Below, piece by piece: positions 41,086 through 49,186 of a stretch of 56,751 nt of DNA. Position numbers and translations under genes: made by a program. The notes under the pieces were generated by a model. That model made no database searches, had not been told where the DNA came from, and was given only the letters and a program-made list of their open reading frames with translations. Every line of letters begins with the position of its first letter. The stretch's first letter is position 1. Source of the DNA: a virus; the IMG/VR virus record IMGVR_UViG_3300028384_000458, positions 1 to 56,751 of that record. One strand, given 5' to 3'.

Positions 41086-42563
41086 TTCCAAAAATTCCTA
41101 ATCCATTCTGTATTATTAGGGTAAGACTTTGCTTTCTCAGTCCACTCTTTTTTATTTTTAAAATATTCTTTTTCTGCATTACTATATGCATTTAAGTAAT
41201 GCAATTCTTTTAGTGCAACTTCTGGAGTTATATTACCTGTACCTGCTAAAACATAACTCCACAAACTCCAGCCTGCACAGCCTTGAAATATAGGAAACTG
41301 ATACCTCCCTGGCATTCTATACTTTGACATTTCTATAATATCTTTAACAAAATCTGTCATAGTATTACCTGTGGCAATATATTTCCAAAAATCCGAGTCG
41401 TCTCTACCACAAATGTAGTGTGCAACAAGGAAATCTCTAAATGTATCATACATAAATGCAAAACGTTCGTTATAGTCATTTATTGCTTTTTCTTGTAATG
41501 TAGCAACCTTAGTTGGTTTAATTGCTGCTGATAAACTTAGTGTTTGTAAAATTTGGCTGTGTATACTTGTTGCTTCTAATGGTTCTAAAAACGTACTGCT
41601 TAGACCAATTGCACAGCAATTCTTAATCCAAAACTTTTCTTGTCGGCCGCTTTCAAATCTAATTTGTTTCTGAGGTTCAATTTCATATCCTAGTAGTTGT
41701 TCTATTTCTTTGTGTGCATCGTCAAAAGAAATAAAGTCTTCACAGAATACATATCCACAACCGTATCTATGTTGTGTAGGGATTTGCCATAACCAACCTG
41801 CTTTTTGTGCCCAGGCAATAGTTGCAGGTTCAATAATCTCATTGTCTTTGTACTTTGTCCAAAACGGCATTGCTGCATTTACAGGCAAGTGCTTTTGATA
41901 ACTGACCCATTTTCCGCCCATCTTGTTTATAATAAGTTTTTTAAATCCTGTTGCATCTACAAAAAAGTCTCCTTTAACTTTTTTGCCGTCGACAATTAAA
42001 GCAGTTGCTTCTCCTGACATAGGATGTATTTTTACTTCATCTATGTTTCCAATTACATGTGTTACATTAAGGCCACAATGCTTTTTACAATATTGTCCAA
42101 ACTTATGTGTATTAAAGTGGTAAGCATGTAAGCCCGGGTCTATATCAAAGCTATTTGTGTTTTGATCCATATGCACACCGTGCTCAGTTGCAAGGTGTAT
42201 ATCTTCTATTTTGTTGTTTGCTACAGTATATGCAAAAACAGTATCGTTGCCATCTCGTGCAGTTTCAGTACCAAAAATAGGACCATAGTAGTGCCTGCTA
42301 ATATCTTTGTTCCAGGCTTTGTGTTTAATACCGTACTTAGGAGTTACATCACATTCTTCAATAAAAGTTTTTTCTGAAGTTCCTAAATCAATCAAACTGC
42401 CATTAATGACTGTAGCTAAAAGACCGGTACTACTTTCGCCAGTACCTACTATACCTATTTCTTTGCTTTCAACGAGAGTTATATTATGATAGAGATGAGT
42501 CTTTGACAATATTAGTGCTGTTAGCCACCCTGCTGTCCCGCCGCCTGCAATTACTATTTCCAT
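41082..42563 (-). CDS. Flavin-dependent halogenase-like protein 1 (PrnA/VirX family)
   Basis: FAD-dependent tryptophan halogenase-type enzymes use FADH2, O2 and halide. IVIAGGGTAGWLTALIL is the FAD site; a lysine in DVTPKYGIKHKAW aligns with the catalytic lysine of PrnA; GWLWQIP is the WxWxIP motif; and FLEPLEATSI holds the active-site glutamate. Marine T4-like phages are known to carry such genes, including an iodinating enzyme. Substrate is unknown. Start ATG at 42563 is chosen because TTTAAATA ends five bases before it. 493 residues. Confidence 0.85.
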   Translation of the reverse strand: MEIVIAGGGTAGWLTALILSKTHLYHNITLVESKEIGIVGTGESSTGLLATVINGSLIDLGTSEKTFIEECDVTPKYGIKHKAWNKDISRHYYGPIFGTETARDGNDTVFAYTVANNKIEDIHLATEHGVHMDQNTNSFDIDPGLHAYHFNTHKFGQYCKKHCGLNVTHVIGNIDEVKIHPMSGEATALIVDGKKVKGDFFVDATGFKKLIINKMGGKWVSYQKHLPVNAAMPFWTKYKDNEIIEPATIAWAQKAGWLWQIPTQHRYGCGYVFCEDFISFDDAHKEIEQLLGYEIEPQKQIRFESGRQEKFWIKNCCAIGLSSTFLEPLEATSIHSQILQTLSLSAAIKPTKVATLQEKAINDYNERFAFMYDTFRDFLVAHYICGRDDSDFWKYIATGNTMTDFVKDIIEMSKYRMPGRYQFPIFQGCAGWSLWSYVLAGTGNITPEVALKELHYLNAYSNAEKEYFKNKKEWTEKAKSYPNNTEWIRNFWK

Positions 42564-42568
42564 ATAGA

Positions 42569-42576
42569 TATTTAAA
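42569..42576 (-). promoter_or_regulatory. Late promoter variant (TTTAAATA), leaderless geometry
   Basis: Five bases (TCTAT) before the halogenase 1 ATG at 42563, just downstream of a terminator. Confidence 0.65.
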
Positions 42577-42586
42577 CAAGCAGTCA

Positions 42587-42615
42587 CAAAAAAAGGGCAG
42601 TTTTGAACTGCCCTT
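42587..42615 (-). terminator. Rho-independent terminator after the heme-oxygenase-like gene
   Basis: AAGGGCAGTT-CAA-AACTGCCCTT (42593-42615 on the minus strand) followed by TTTTTTG. Confidence 0.88.
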
Positions 42616-42628
42616 AATTATTTAAGTA

Positions 42629-43285
42629 TTAATCGTCTGCGCCGACAATATCATCTGGCGTATGTTTTTCAATCTCGTCGTCTTCTTCGTTTGGTAAGTT
42701 ACCATGAACAATACGAGGAATATCAATTGACATTAAGTAATTAAACATACGAATTTTTAGATCGTATGAGTAAATTACTTCCTCGGCCATTTCGTCAGTA
42801 AGTTTTGCATCTAACTCTTTAATTAGCGCATCAACATCTTCACTCCACTGGAACATTGTGTTTGATCCTGGAATTTTATCTAAGTCAATTACCTTAGAAA
42901 GTTCTAATAGATCTCCGTGCATCGCATAAACATGTGCAAGTCCTTGCATGTTATCGTTGATGTCGTCTTCTACAAGTTCTTTTAGACGCTTCTGCATTTC
43001 TGTAGTTGAAAAACTAGGCTGTGGCATAAATTTATTACCCATCTGTTCTACCCATAGTTCTTCAAAATCATCACGTACTTTATTGTAACGTAATAGTTCA
43101 GGCATGTCATCAATTACGCCTAGGCCTTCGAGCCAATCTTCAATCGCCTCATATCTGCCTCTCTGTTCCCAAAGGTACAGAGCATAGCGTTTATCTGTGA
43201 CATTACCATCTAGAATTTTTTGATAAAAAGGATGAGCTTTAACTTCATCATATTTCATCTTTGTAAGCAATTTTAGATTTGACAT
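42629..43285 (-). CDS. Heme-oxygenase/TenA-like helical protein (218 aa)
   Basis: HPFYQKILDGNVTDKRYALYLWEQRGRYEAIEDW is the helical start of this superfamily (a histidine at residue 18 in the usual ligand zone), and AHVYAMHGDLLELSKVI resembles the RYLGDLSGGQ region of heme oxygenase, followed by a FQW and an ELDAKL helix. It lacks the exact GDxSGG signature, so heme binding is uncertain. It is not the cyanophage bilin reductase PebS. Acidic C-terminal tail. 23-base leader with GGAG from a late promoter at 43309. Confidence 0.5.
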   Translation of the reverse strand: MSNLKLLTKMKYDEVKAHPFYQKILDGNVTDKRYALYLWEQRGRYEAIEDWLEGLGVIDDMPELLRYNKVRDDFEELWVEQMGNKFMPQPSFSTTEMQKRLKELVEDDINDNMQGLAHVYAMHGDLLELSKVIDLDKIPGSNTMFQWSEDVDALIKELDAKLTDEMAEEVIYSYDLKIRMFNYLMSIDIPRIVHGNLPNEEDDEIEKHTPDDIVGADD

Positions 43286-43308
43286 TTATATCTCCACTGT
43301 ATTAAGTA

Positions 43309-43316
43309 TATTTATC
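43309..43316 (-). promoter_or_regulatory. T4-type late promoter (GATAAATA)
   Basis: 23-base leader with GGAG to the ATG at 43285; sits at the end of the SGNH-like gene. Confidence 0.7.
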
Positions 43317-43318
43317 AA

Positions 43319-44197
43319 TTAAGGACGCCAACCGTCATCTGAAAATCCAGTTTGCTCTAAGTTAGCCCACTCTAACTCTTGTAAAACAATTATTTCTTTG
43401 TCTTTAATCTTGTTGTTATATTTATTAGCAAGCTCGTATGCATTATCGTGTAAAGATTCAATACCCAAAGCCGGTGCAAAAAACTTTTCTGCATACTCTA
43501 GATGTTCTAACGGCAAAGGATGTATTTCAGGTAACAAATGTGTTTTCAATGCATCTTCATTTTCCTTTGAAGGCACACATAACGGTCTTGATTTAAAAAA
43601 CTCGTCCGTTGTTTTGAAGTTAAGTGCATTAAGAATAGGTTTAACTTTTGGCATTACAATGTCGCCATATGTATCTATTATAGTACCTTGATTTTCATAT
43701 GTTAGTAGAGTTTCTTTTTCAAATGGTCTTGACTCTAAACCTTCTTTCCACTCTCTAAAGCATGTATCAACTACAGTACATCCAATATGTTCTAATGCAG
43801 TTTTTGTACTTGTAATTAATGCACAATCACGCATTACACAATGTAACTGATCAGTCCATTGCATTTCGTCTTCGTATTCAAATCCGTTGAGTATAAACTT
43901 TTCTTTTTTGTAATTTCGATCTCCAAAACCGCCTGGACAATACCAGCCATTATCTTCGTGATATCTATCTTCACGAAACATGTTGCTCCATTGAATTAGT
44001 ATAACATCGTCTTTGGTAAACTTGTGTACTGCGTTAGCTTCCCAAATACGTGTGCTGATATACATGTTGCCAGCGCCGCTTCTTCCCCAGTTCATGCCAG
44101 GCGCCTCGTGTGTATCCTCGTAGTGTGTGATTAATATATCAGCCCAAGTAGGATAAAAATATTGTGTCAAACTGCATCCAAATGCAAATACTCTCAC
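43319..44197 (-). CDS. SGNH-hydrolase-like protein, copy 2
   Basis: Paralogue of the 3758-4573 protein, sharing VFAFGCSLTQYFYPTWAD, WGRSGAGN, DDVILIQWSNMFREDRYH, MRDCALITST and IHPLPLEHLEYAEKFFAP. The cysteine-serine after FG stands at the usual SGNH nucleophile position and the HPLPLEH block at the histidine end. The start is GTG (44197), overlapping the halogenase 2 stop as GTGA. Two diverged copies at two surface-modification loci suggest related tasks. Confidence 0.6.
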   Translation of the reverse strand: MRVFAFGCSLTQYFYPTWADILITHYEDTHEAPGMNWGRSGAGNMYISTRIWEANAVHKFTKDDVILIQWSNMFREDRYHEDNGWYCPGGFGDRNYKKEKFILNGFEYEDEMQWTDQLHCVMRDCALITSTKTALEHIGCTVVDTCFREWKEGLESRPFEKETLLTYENQGTIIDTYGDIVMPKVKPILNALNFKTTDEFFKSRPLCVPSKENEDALKTHLLPEIHPLPLEHLEYAEKFFAPALGIESLHDNAYELANKYNNKIKDKEIIVLQELEWANLEQTGFSDDGWRP

Positions 44198-45651
44198 TTG
44201 TATAATTCCCTAATCATTGTAATAATTGTTTTGTGACTTAGTTTAGGAGCACTAGCAATTTCACTAGTATATTTGTTGTAGACTTCAGCTGTATAATCTT
44301 GTAACTCTTTAGGTAAACTGTTAAATTGTTTTTTAATTGCCTTTTTGTCTATTAATCCTAATGCATACATTACTATAAAATAATTCATACTGATAAACAG
44401 CACCTTGTCTGATAAATGTCCAAAATCGCTGTTAACCGGCATTCTATTTTTAAACATTTCTAAATGTTGACTTAAACTGTCTGGTAACTGTATGTCTTTA
44501 CATGATCTCCAAAATGGTGTATCGTCTCTATCAGTTAGATAGTGCAACAATATAAAATCTCTAATGTTTTCCATAATAGCATTAAAATTTTTATTGTATA
44601 TGTTAATATCTGCCTGACTATAATTATATATTCTACTTGCTAGTAGAAAACTTTGCTGAATACTAGTGCCAATACTAGTTGCCTCTAACGGTTCTACAAA
44701 TGCACTACTTAGTCCGATTGCACAGCAATTATTGATCCAAGGGCAATCTAATGCACCTGCATCAAACTCAATGTGTTTAGCAACTTTAACTTCGTGTCCT
44801 AGATATTCTTCTACTTCTGCTTGTGCTTGTTCTGGTGTGATATAATTCTTATCAAAGATATATCCATTGCCTTTTCTCCCCCACACAGGAATACGGAACA
44901 TCCAGCCTGCATCCATAGCACGAGCAAGTGTCCACATAGGATAATCTTCATTTTCTGTAGGGAATACGATAGCACTATTCATTTTTAAATGCTCCGAGTA
45001 GCTATTCCATTTAGCTCCTAATTTATCAATTAGTAATCTTCTGAATCCTGTACAGTCAATATAAAAGTCATAATTGTAAACAGTATTGCCTACAATAGTG
45101 TCAATGTTACCATTGTCGTCTAAATTAACTTCTTTAATTACGTCATCGTAAATTCTGATTCCTCTTTCTTTAGAGAGATTTGTTAGAAACTCGTTTAGCT
45201 TATGTGTATTAAAATGATACTGACTTGTTACAGAATCTTTAACACTCTCAAAGTTTTCTTCTAAAAAATATACTTCGCTACCTTGTGCCAACGGCAATGT
45301 TAAATCTATTGGTTCAACGCCCTGAGAAGCTAGATAGGAATACATAATATGATTATCTCCATACTTTGCTGTATAGTTGCCTTCGACTATATGTAGATAA
45401 TCTTTATCAGTCCAGTTTTCAAAACGTATTCCTGCTTTATACGTTGCATCACATTTTGTGACTATGTCAGTATTAGTAATACCAACAAAATCCATAAACT
45501 GACGCCAGTGCTCCGTAGAACCTTCGCCTACTCCAATAGTTCCAATTTTATCAGATTTAATAACATCGATAAAATAGTTAGGATAGGTTTGTTTTAAAAT
45601 TAACGCAGCTACAAATCCTGCTGTGCCGCCGCCAACAATTGCTATTTTCAT
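44194..45651 (-). CDS. Flavin-dependent halogenase-like protein 2
   Basis: MKIAIVGGGTAGFVAALIL is the FAD-binding motif, KCDATYKAGIRFENW carries the conserved lysine, GWMFRIP stands at the WxWxIP site (one W replaced: WMFRIP), and AFVEPLEATSI holds the glutamate. The second W replacement may alter activity. It is ~30% like copy 1 by eye and has its own perfect TATAAATA late promoter, five bases before the ATG at 45651 (an upstream ORF start at 45720 is rejected). 485 residues. Confidence 0.82.
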   Translation of the reverse strand: MKIAIVGGGTAGFVAALILKQTYPNYFIDVIKSDKIGTIGVGEGSTEHWRQFMDFVGITNTDIVTKCDATYKAGIRFENWTDKDYLHIVEGNYTAKYGDNHIMYSYLASQGVEPIDLTLPLAQGSEVYFLEENFESVKDSVTSQYHFNTHKLNEFLTNLSKERGIRIYDDVIKEVNLDDNGNIDTIVGNTVYNYDFYIDCTGFRRLLIDKLGAKWNSYSEHLKMNSAIVFPTENEDYPMWTLARAMDAGWMFRIPVWGRKGNGYIFDKNYITPEQAQAEVEEYLGHEVKVAKHIEFDAGALDCPWINNCCAIGLSSAFVEPLEATSIGTSIQQSFLLASRIYNYSQADINIYNKNFNAIMENIRDFILLHYLTDRDDTPFWRSCKDIQLPDSLSQHLEMFKNRMPVNSDFGHLSDKVLFISMNYFIVMYALGLIDKKAIKKQFNSLPKELQDYTAEVYNKYTSEIASAPKLSHKTIITMIRELYK

Positions 45652-45656
45652 GTTAA

Positions 45657-45664
45657 TATTTATA
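45657..45664 (-). promoter_or_regulatory. T4-type late promoter (TATAAATA), leaderless geometry
   Basis: Perfect consensus, five bases (TTAAC) before the halogenase 2 ATG at 45651. Confidence 0.82.
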
Positions 45665-45700
45665 GACTTGCCAGAAGTACATAGTCTTATATGGCAAGTG

Positions 45701-45708
45701 TTTAAATA
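45701..45708 (+). promoter_or_regulatory. Late promoter variant (TTTAAATA), leaderless geometry
   Basis: Five bases (GTTGT) before the ATG at 45714; divergent from the halogenase 2 promoter. Confidence 0.65.
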
Positions 45709-45713
45709 GTTGT

Positions 45714-46346
45714 ATGACAAAGATAACTTCAGTACAGCAAGAACAAGCGCCTATGCATAAGGTTAATCTTTTTGATCAGAGCATGTGTGTAATTAACTTT
45801 AATAAACACTTTGAAGTAAAAGAGCAAATGTCAAGAATTGTTAACGATATTGCACAAACTTCTATGAACGCTAACAATTATCATCATACAGATGTATATC
45901 AATCTCCTCCAGGATTGCAAATGAATAACGGATTTGACTGTTTGCTGCGTAGTCCTGAAATGCAAGAATTTGTACAACTAAAAACAAAAGAGCTTGTTAT
46001 TCCTGCTGAAAAGTATCTTGTATGCGACAACATGTGGGTAACATTTATTCCTCCAGGAGGAATGTTGCGCAGCAGAGATTATGAAGGTGTGTTTTTTGGA
46101 TCGTACTTTTTACATTCGCCTGCAGATTCTGGAATGGTTACTATAGAATCTCTTACACCGAGTTCTTATTATTTAAAGTTAGGCAACGTTCAAAACAATG
46201 AATTTAACAATAATGTTAGAGCATTTAATATGCCAGAGGCATCGATATTTTTAGTACCATCTTATTTAAGATTAGGAACTACTACAAACACATCTAACGA
46301 AGTTGCTGTACAAATTAATTTTACATTGGATATAGTTGATAGATAA
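45714..46346 (+). CDS. 2OG-Fe(II) oxygenase-fold relative without visible metal ligands (210 aa)
   Basis: The layout follows the phage 2-oxoglutarate oxygenase family: MWVTFIPPGGMLRSRDYEG, FFGSYFLHSPADSGMVTIE (family: SGVYYL..P..SG.L.F.D) and ASIFLVPSYLRLGTTTNTSNEVAVQINFTLD (family: FPSWLxHGVxPN...RISISFN; shown in parts). In the usual sites for the HxD/H and the distal histidine, R/S and L appear, so the iron triad seems lost. It may be a structural or sugar-binding derivative. Tandem coupling with the next gene by TAATG. Confidence 0.5.
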   Translation: MTKITSVQQEQAPMHKVNLFDQSMCVINFNKHFEVKEQMSRIVNDIAQTSMNANNYHHTDVYQSPPGLQMNNGFDCLLRSPEMQEFVQLKTKELVIPAEKYLVCDNMWVTFIPPGGMLRSRDYEGVFFGSYFLHSPADSGMVTIESLTPSSYYLKLGNVQNNEFNNNVRAFNMPEASIFLVPSYLRLGTTTNTSNEVAVQINFTLDIVDR

Positions 46347-47152
46347 TGCAAGCATTTATTTTTACAAATACTAATGCAAGTATTGCTTGGTTGTCAGCAA
46401 AGGCACTTGCAAATTATGCTGCAAAAGGAAATAACTTTATTGCTGTTTTTGATTACGAGTATGATATTTTAGAACAAGTACCAGAGCTATATCAAAAAGT
46501 ATATTTTTTAAATACGCCAAATATTTTTAAAAAAATAAAAGAGTGCGAATTAATAATTTTAGATTTTGATTTAGATATGTTTGCAAATAAATGTGCAACT
46601 TATCAAGAATATGTTAATTTAAAAATTAGTAAAACTTCTAATCTATTAGCTCTACGTATAGACACAAATAAACAGTTAGATAGTGTGATTGCAGGTTTTG
46701 ATAAACACCAATTTACTAACGTATTCTTATCTATTAAAGATCAAAGATATTTTAGTCTTTGTAAAGAATACTTAGACGATTTAGTTAATGTAATTACATA
46801 TGATACACAGTCGATTGTTGACTTATATTACTTAATTAGTAAATGTAATTTTGTTGTAACAGACAATCAAATAGAATACTTAATTGCGAAAGACTTAAAC
46901 ATTCCTAGTTTTGTTGTTGTAGACAACTTGAATGTAACTGTTGAAAAATCTAAAAATACTTTTATATTTGATCCTTATAAAAATGAAACACATAATTTGC
47001 CGCCAAAAGTTTTTGCTAAAGACAGAGCGTTAACTAAAAACATAAACTTTCAAATTGTAGATCAAAACAGTGTAAAAGACTTACTTAATACAGAACTTAA
47101 AGATGCATTAGACAAGTATAAGATTCCGTATGTTACTTATTTGCCCAACTAA
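46346..47152 (+). CDS. Unrecognised protein, glycosyltransferase-like C-terminus (268 aa)
   Basis: No named family is recognised. ELIILDFDLDMFANK, VDLYYLISKCNFVVTDNQIEYLIAKDLNIPSFVVVDN (shown in parts: YYLISKCNFVVTDNQ and LIAKDLNIPSF) resemble the DSxxxHLAxAxxxP region of GT-B enzymes such as GT9, though the N-terminal lobe is short. It starts in the stop of the preceding gene. Convergent with 47133-48314 (20-base overlap). Confidence 0.5.
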   Translation: MQAFIFTNTNASIAWLSAKALANYAAKGNNFIAVFDYEYDILEQVPELYQKVYFLNTPNIFKKIKECELIILDFDLDMFANKCATYQEYVNLKISKTSNLLALRIDTNKQLDSVIAGFDKHQFTNVFLSIKDQRYFSLCKEYLDDLVNVITYDTQSIVDLYYLISKCNFVVTDNQIEYLIAKDLNIPSFVVVDNLNVTVEKSKNTFIFDPYKNETHNLPPKVFAKDRALTKNINFQIVDQNSVKDLLNTELKDALDKYKIPYVTYLPN

Positions 47153-48314
47153 TTAATTTATTGATTACGTCTGCAGGCTCTGCTTTATTAAAAATATTTT
47201 TGTATGTTTTATAATTATGTTCTAGTATAGGCATCATGTCGTTATACATACGTTTCATTTCTTGAATGTTTAGACTGTTTAGTTTTTTAATCTCTTTTAA
47301 TGCTTTATTAAGCCGCTTATCGTCGTTTTCTTCTAAATCGTATGATTCATCAATGAATGCACTGAATGTTATAAACCCTTCTTTTTTAAGAAGTTCAAGT
47401 GTACCAGGTAGACCAATTACTACAAAGGGATGATAGTAGGCAAAACACTTTACTACCTTTTCAGTAAACTGTCTAATATTTTTCTTAGAGCTAAAATCGC
47501 CTTCAGTAATAATACTCCAATAGCTTTCGTCAAAATAACTTTCTAGACTAGGCATATTAGTAGCAAATGCCTTTCTCTGACTTTCTATCATATCTAAGTC
47601 TATAGGTAATGCTGTTTTTAACCTTTCAATAGAATCTTTAGTAAGAACAACTTTTGACAGATCCGGATCTTGATACCTTTCTACTTCTACATTTTGTGAT
47701 TTAAAACTTTTCCCAGACTCTAGCAACGGCGCATAATCTCCAAGTGTACAGCTAAGATATGTGTGTTTAGCAATATCTTCTTTTAACAAGAAATCTACAG
47801 TGCGTAATCTATGCACACGTTCTTGTCTATTAACACATAAAAACTTTTTTTCTCGTAAACTTTCATTTGGAGTATAGTCTAGCAAGTCAGGATAAATTTC
47901 ATCGTAGTCTGGCAAATGCAAATGTATATTAAAGTACTTAAACTTTCCTTCGGGAATACTTTCTTCTAGCATAGCATTACTACTTAGAATACAATAATCA
48001 GTAACACGTTTTTCATTGTTTAATAAATTTGTAAACATATCAATAAATTCTTGATCTAATAGACCTTCGTAGCAATCATCGATTGTGATGAAAAATTCGT
48101 TTGCCTTTGCACTAGAAAGAACTTGTGCTAATAAATTTAAAGTTGTTTGATTGTTGCCTACGTATTCAAAGAATACAAAAACCTTATCATATTCTTTATT
48201 AGCGTCATTTGACTGTAATGTGTAAGTTGGTAAAATGTCATTAAAGTCATTTTTAATAATATTACCGTACAGCCTTGATCCACTGTATACAATTAGTGTA
48301 GGTATTTTCTTCAT
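47133..48314 (-). CDS. Putative glycosyltransferase-like protein of marine phages (393 aa)
   Basis: The C-terminal segment SYWSIITEGDFSSKKNIRQFTEKVVKCFAYYHPFVVIGLPGTLELLKKEGFITF (shown in parts: SIITEGDF, RQFTEKVVKCFAYYHPFVV, GLPGTLELLKKEGF) follows the EKTxKxxxxxHPFIxxGxPGTLxxLxxxGF pattern of certain fucosyltransferase-like GTs. FLCVNRQERVHRLRTVDFL is typical of this marine family. Function is inferred only. Begins TAATG-coupled to the radical SAM gene. Confidence 0.5.
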   Translation of the reverse strand: MKKIPTLIVYSGSRLYGNIIKNDFNDILPTYTLQSNDANKEYDKVFVFFEYVGNNQTTLNLLAQVLSSAKANEFFITIDDCYEGLLDQEFIDMFTNLLNNEKRVTDYCILSSNAMLEESIPEGKFKYFNIHLHLPDYDEIYPDLLDYTPNESLREKKFLCVNRQERVHRLRTVDFLLKEDIAKHTYLSCTLGDYAPLLESGKSFKSQNVEVERYQDPDLSKVVLTKDSIERLKTALPIDLDMIESQRKAFATNMPSLESYFDESYWSIITEGDFSSKKNIRQFTEKVVKCFAYYHPFVVIGLPGTLELLKKEGFITFSAFIDESYDLEENDDKRLNKALKEIKKLNSLNIQEMKRMYNDMMPILEHNYKTYKNIFNKAEPADVINKLISWANK

Positions 48315-49186
48315 TATAATTTTTCTAACTTATGTTTAATTATTGCTTCTGGTTGCTCTTTTAATTGCGGATTAGCAGGACACATTGCACAAATACTATG
48401 GGGATGTTGAATATTATCTATAAATGTATTCAAATCATCTTCTGTACAATCTAATTCTAACCCTTTATACTTTAAATAAGGCGCCCAGTCTGTATCATTT
48501 AATTGATTACTCTTAGTTAAGTGTGTTTCAACCATACTAATAGGCGGACACTTGTATAATCTGTTCTTGTAGATAATAGGATAGATATTTGCACTGCATT
48601 TAGAATAACTAGCAGCAGGATCTTGATCGTTCCAAGGTTTTAAAACACCATTAATTTCCTGTCTGTAATCATACCAGCCACCTTTTGTAGGATCTGTTAT
48701 TTCTAGCTCAATGTCTCCGCTTTTAATTACTCCCGGAGCAGTTTGATACCAGTGATCTTGACGTTTAATATATTTTTCTATATTTCTATCTATTGCTTCT
48801 CTAACTATAGTATTACGATTATGTATAGTAACACTAATTTTTGCATTACCTACTTCACGTAATACTTTCATTAATTTAGAACGTTTAGGAAATAATAAAC
48901 CATTAGTGTATATTTCAATAGTAGCATGATCAAAATATTTTCTAGCAGACCTTATTATGTCATAGATGTAAGGATGTAATAGTGTTTCGCCGCCAATTAA
49001 TGTAAGATTGTCAGGGTCAAGATGCTTACTCCATGCTTCCATATTACGATCTATGTCTTCATAACTTTCAGTCCAGTTATGATTGTAATCAATAAAACGA
49101 TCACAACCAGGACACGCTAAATCGCATGACGTTGTAATCATCCATTCAAGATATGGTAACCAATGTCCTCTATCACCATCACGCAT
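48314..49186 (-). CDS. Radical SAM protein with extra cysteine clusters (290 aa)
   Basis: TSCDLACPGCDRF (C21, C25, C28) is the radical SAM [4Fe-4S] motif CxxxCxxC. LTLIGGETLLHP supplies the SAM-binding GGE, and IEIYTNGLLFP the following strand. The C-terminal region has further cysteines (YSKCSANIYP, YKCPP, CAMCPANPQ) that could hold a SPASM-like auxiliary cluster. Phage homologues exist in marine T4-like phages; substrate unknown. It starts at the carbamoyltransferase stop (TAAATG). Confidence 0.8.
   Translation of the reverse strand: MRDGDRGHWLPYLEWMITTSCDLACPGCDRFIDYNHNWTESYEDIDRNMEAWSKHLDPDNLTLIGGETLLHPYIYDIIRSARKYFDHATIEIYTNGLLFPKRSKLMKVLREVGNAKISVTIHNRNTIVREAIDRNIEKYIKRQDHWYQTAPGVIKSGDIELEITDPTKGGWYDYRQEINGVLKPWNDQDPAASYSKCSANIYPIIYKNRLYKCPPISMVETHLTKSNQLNDTDWAPYLKYKGLELDCTEDDLNTFIDNIQHPHSICAMCPANPQLKEQPEAIIKHKLEKL

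Noticed and set aside
42629-43285. Phage bilin or photosynthesis gene (PebS, psbA type) indicating a cyanobacterial host
   Set aside because: The protein is only heme-oxygenase/TenA-like; no photosynthesis gene is visible and Kdo/heptose genes argue against a marine cyanobacterial host.
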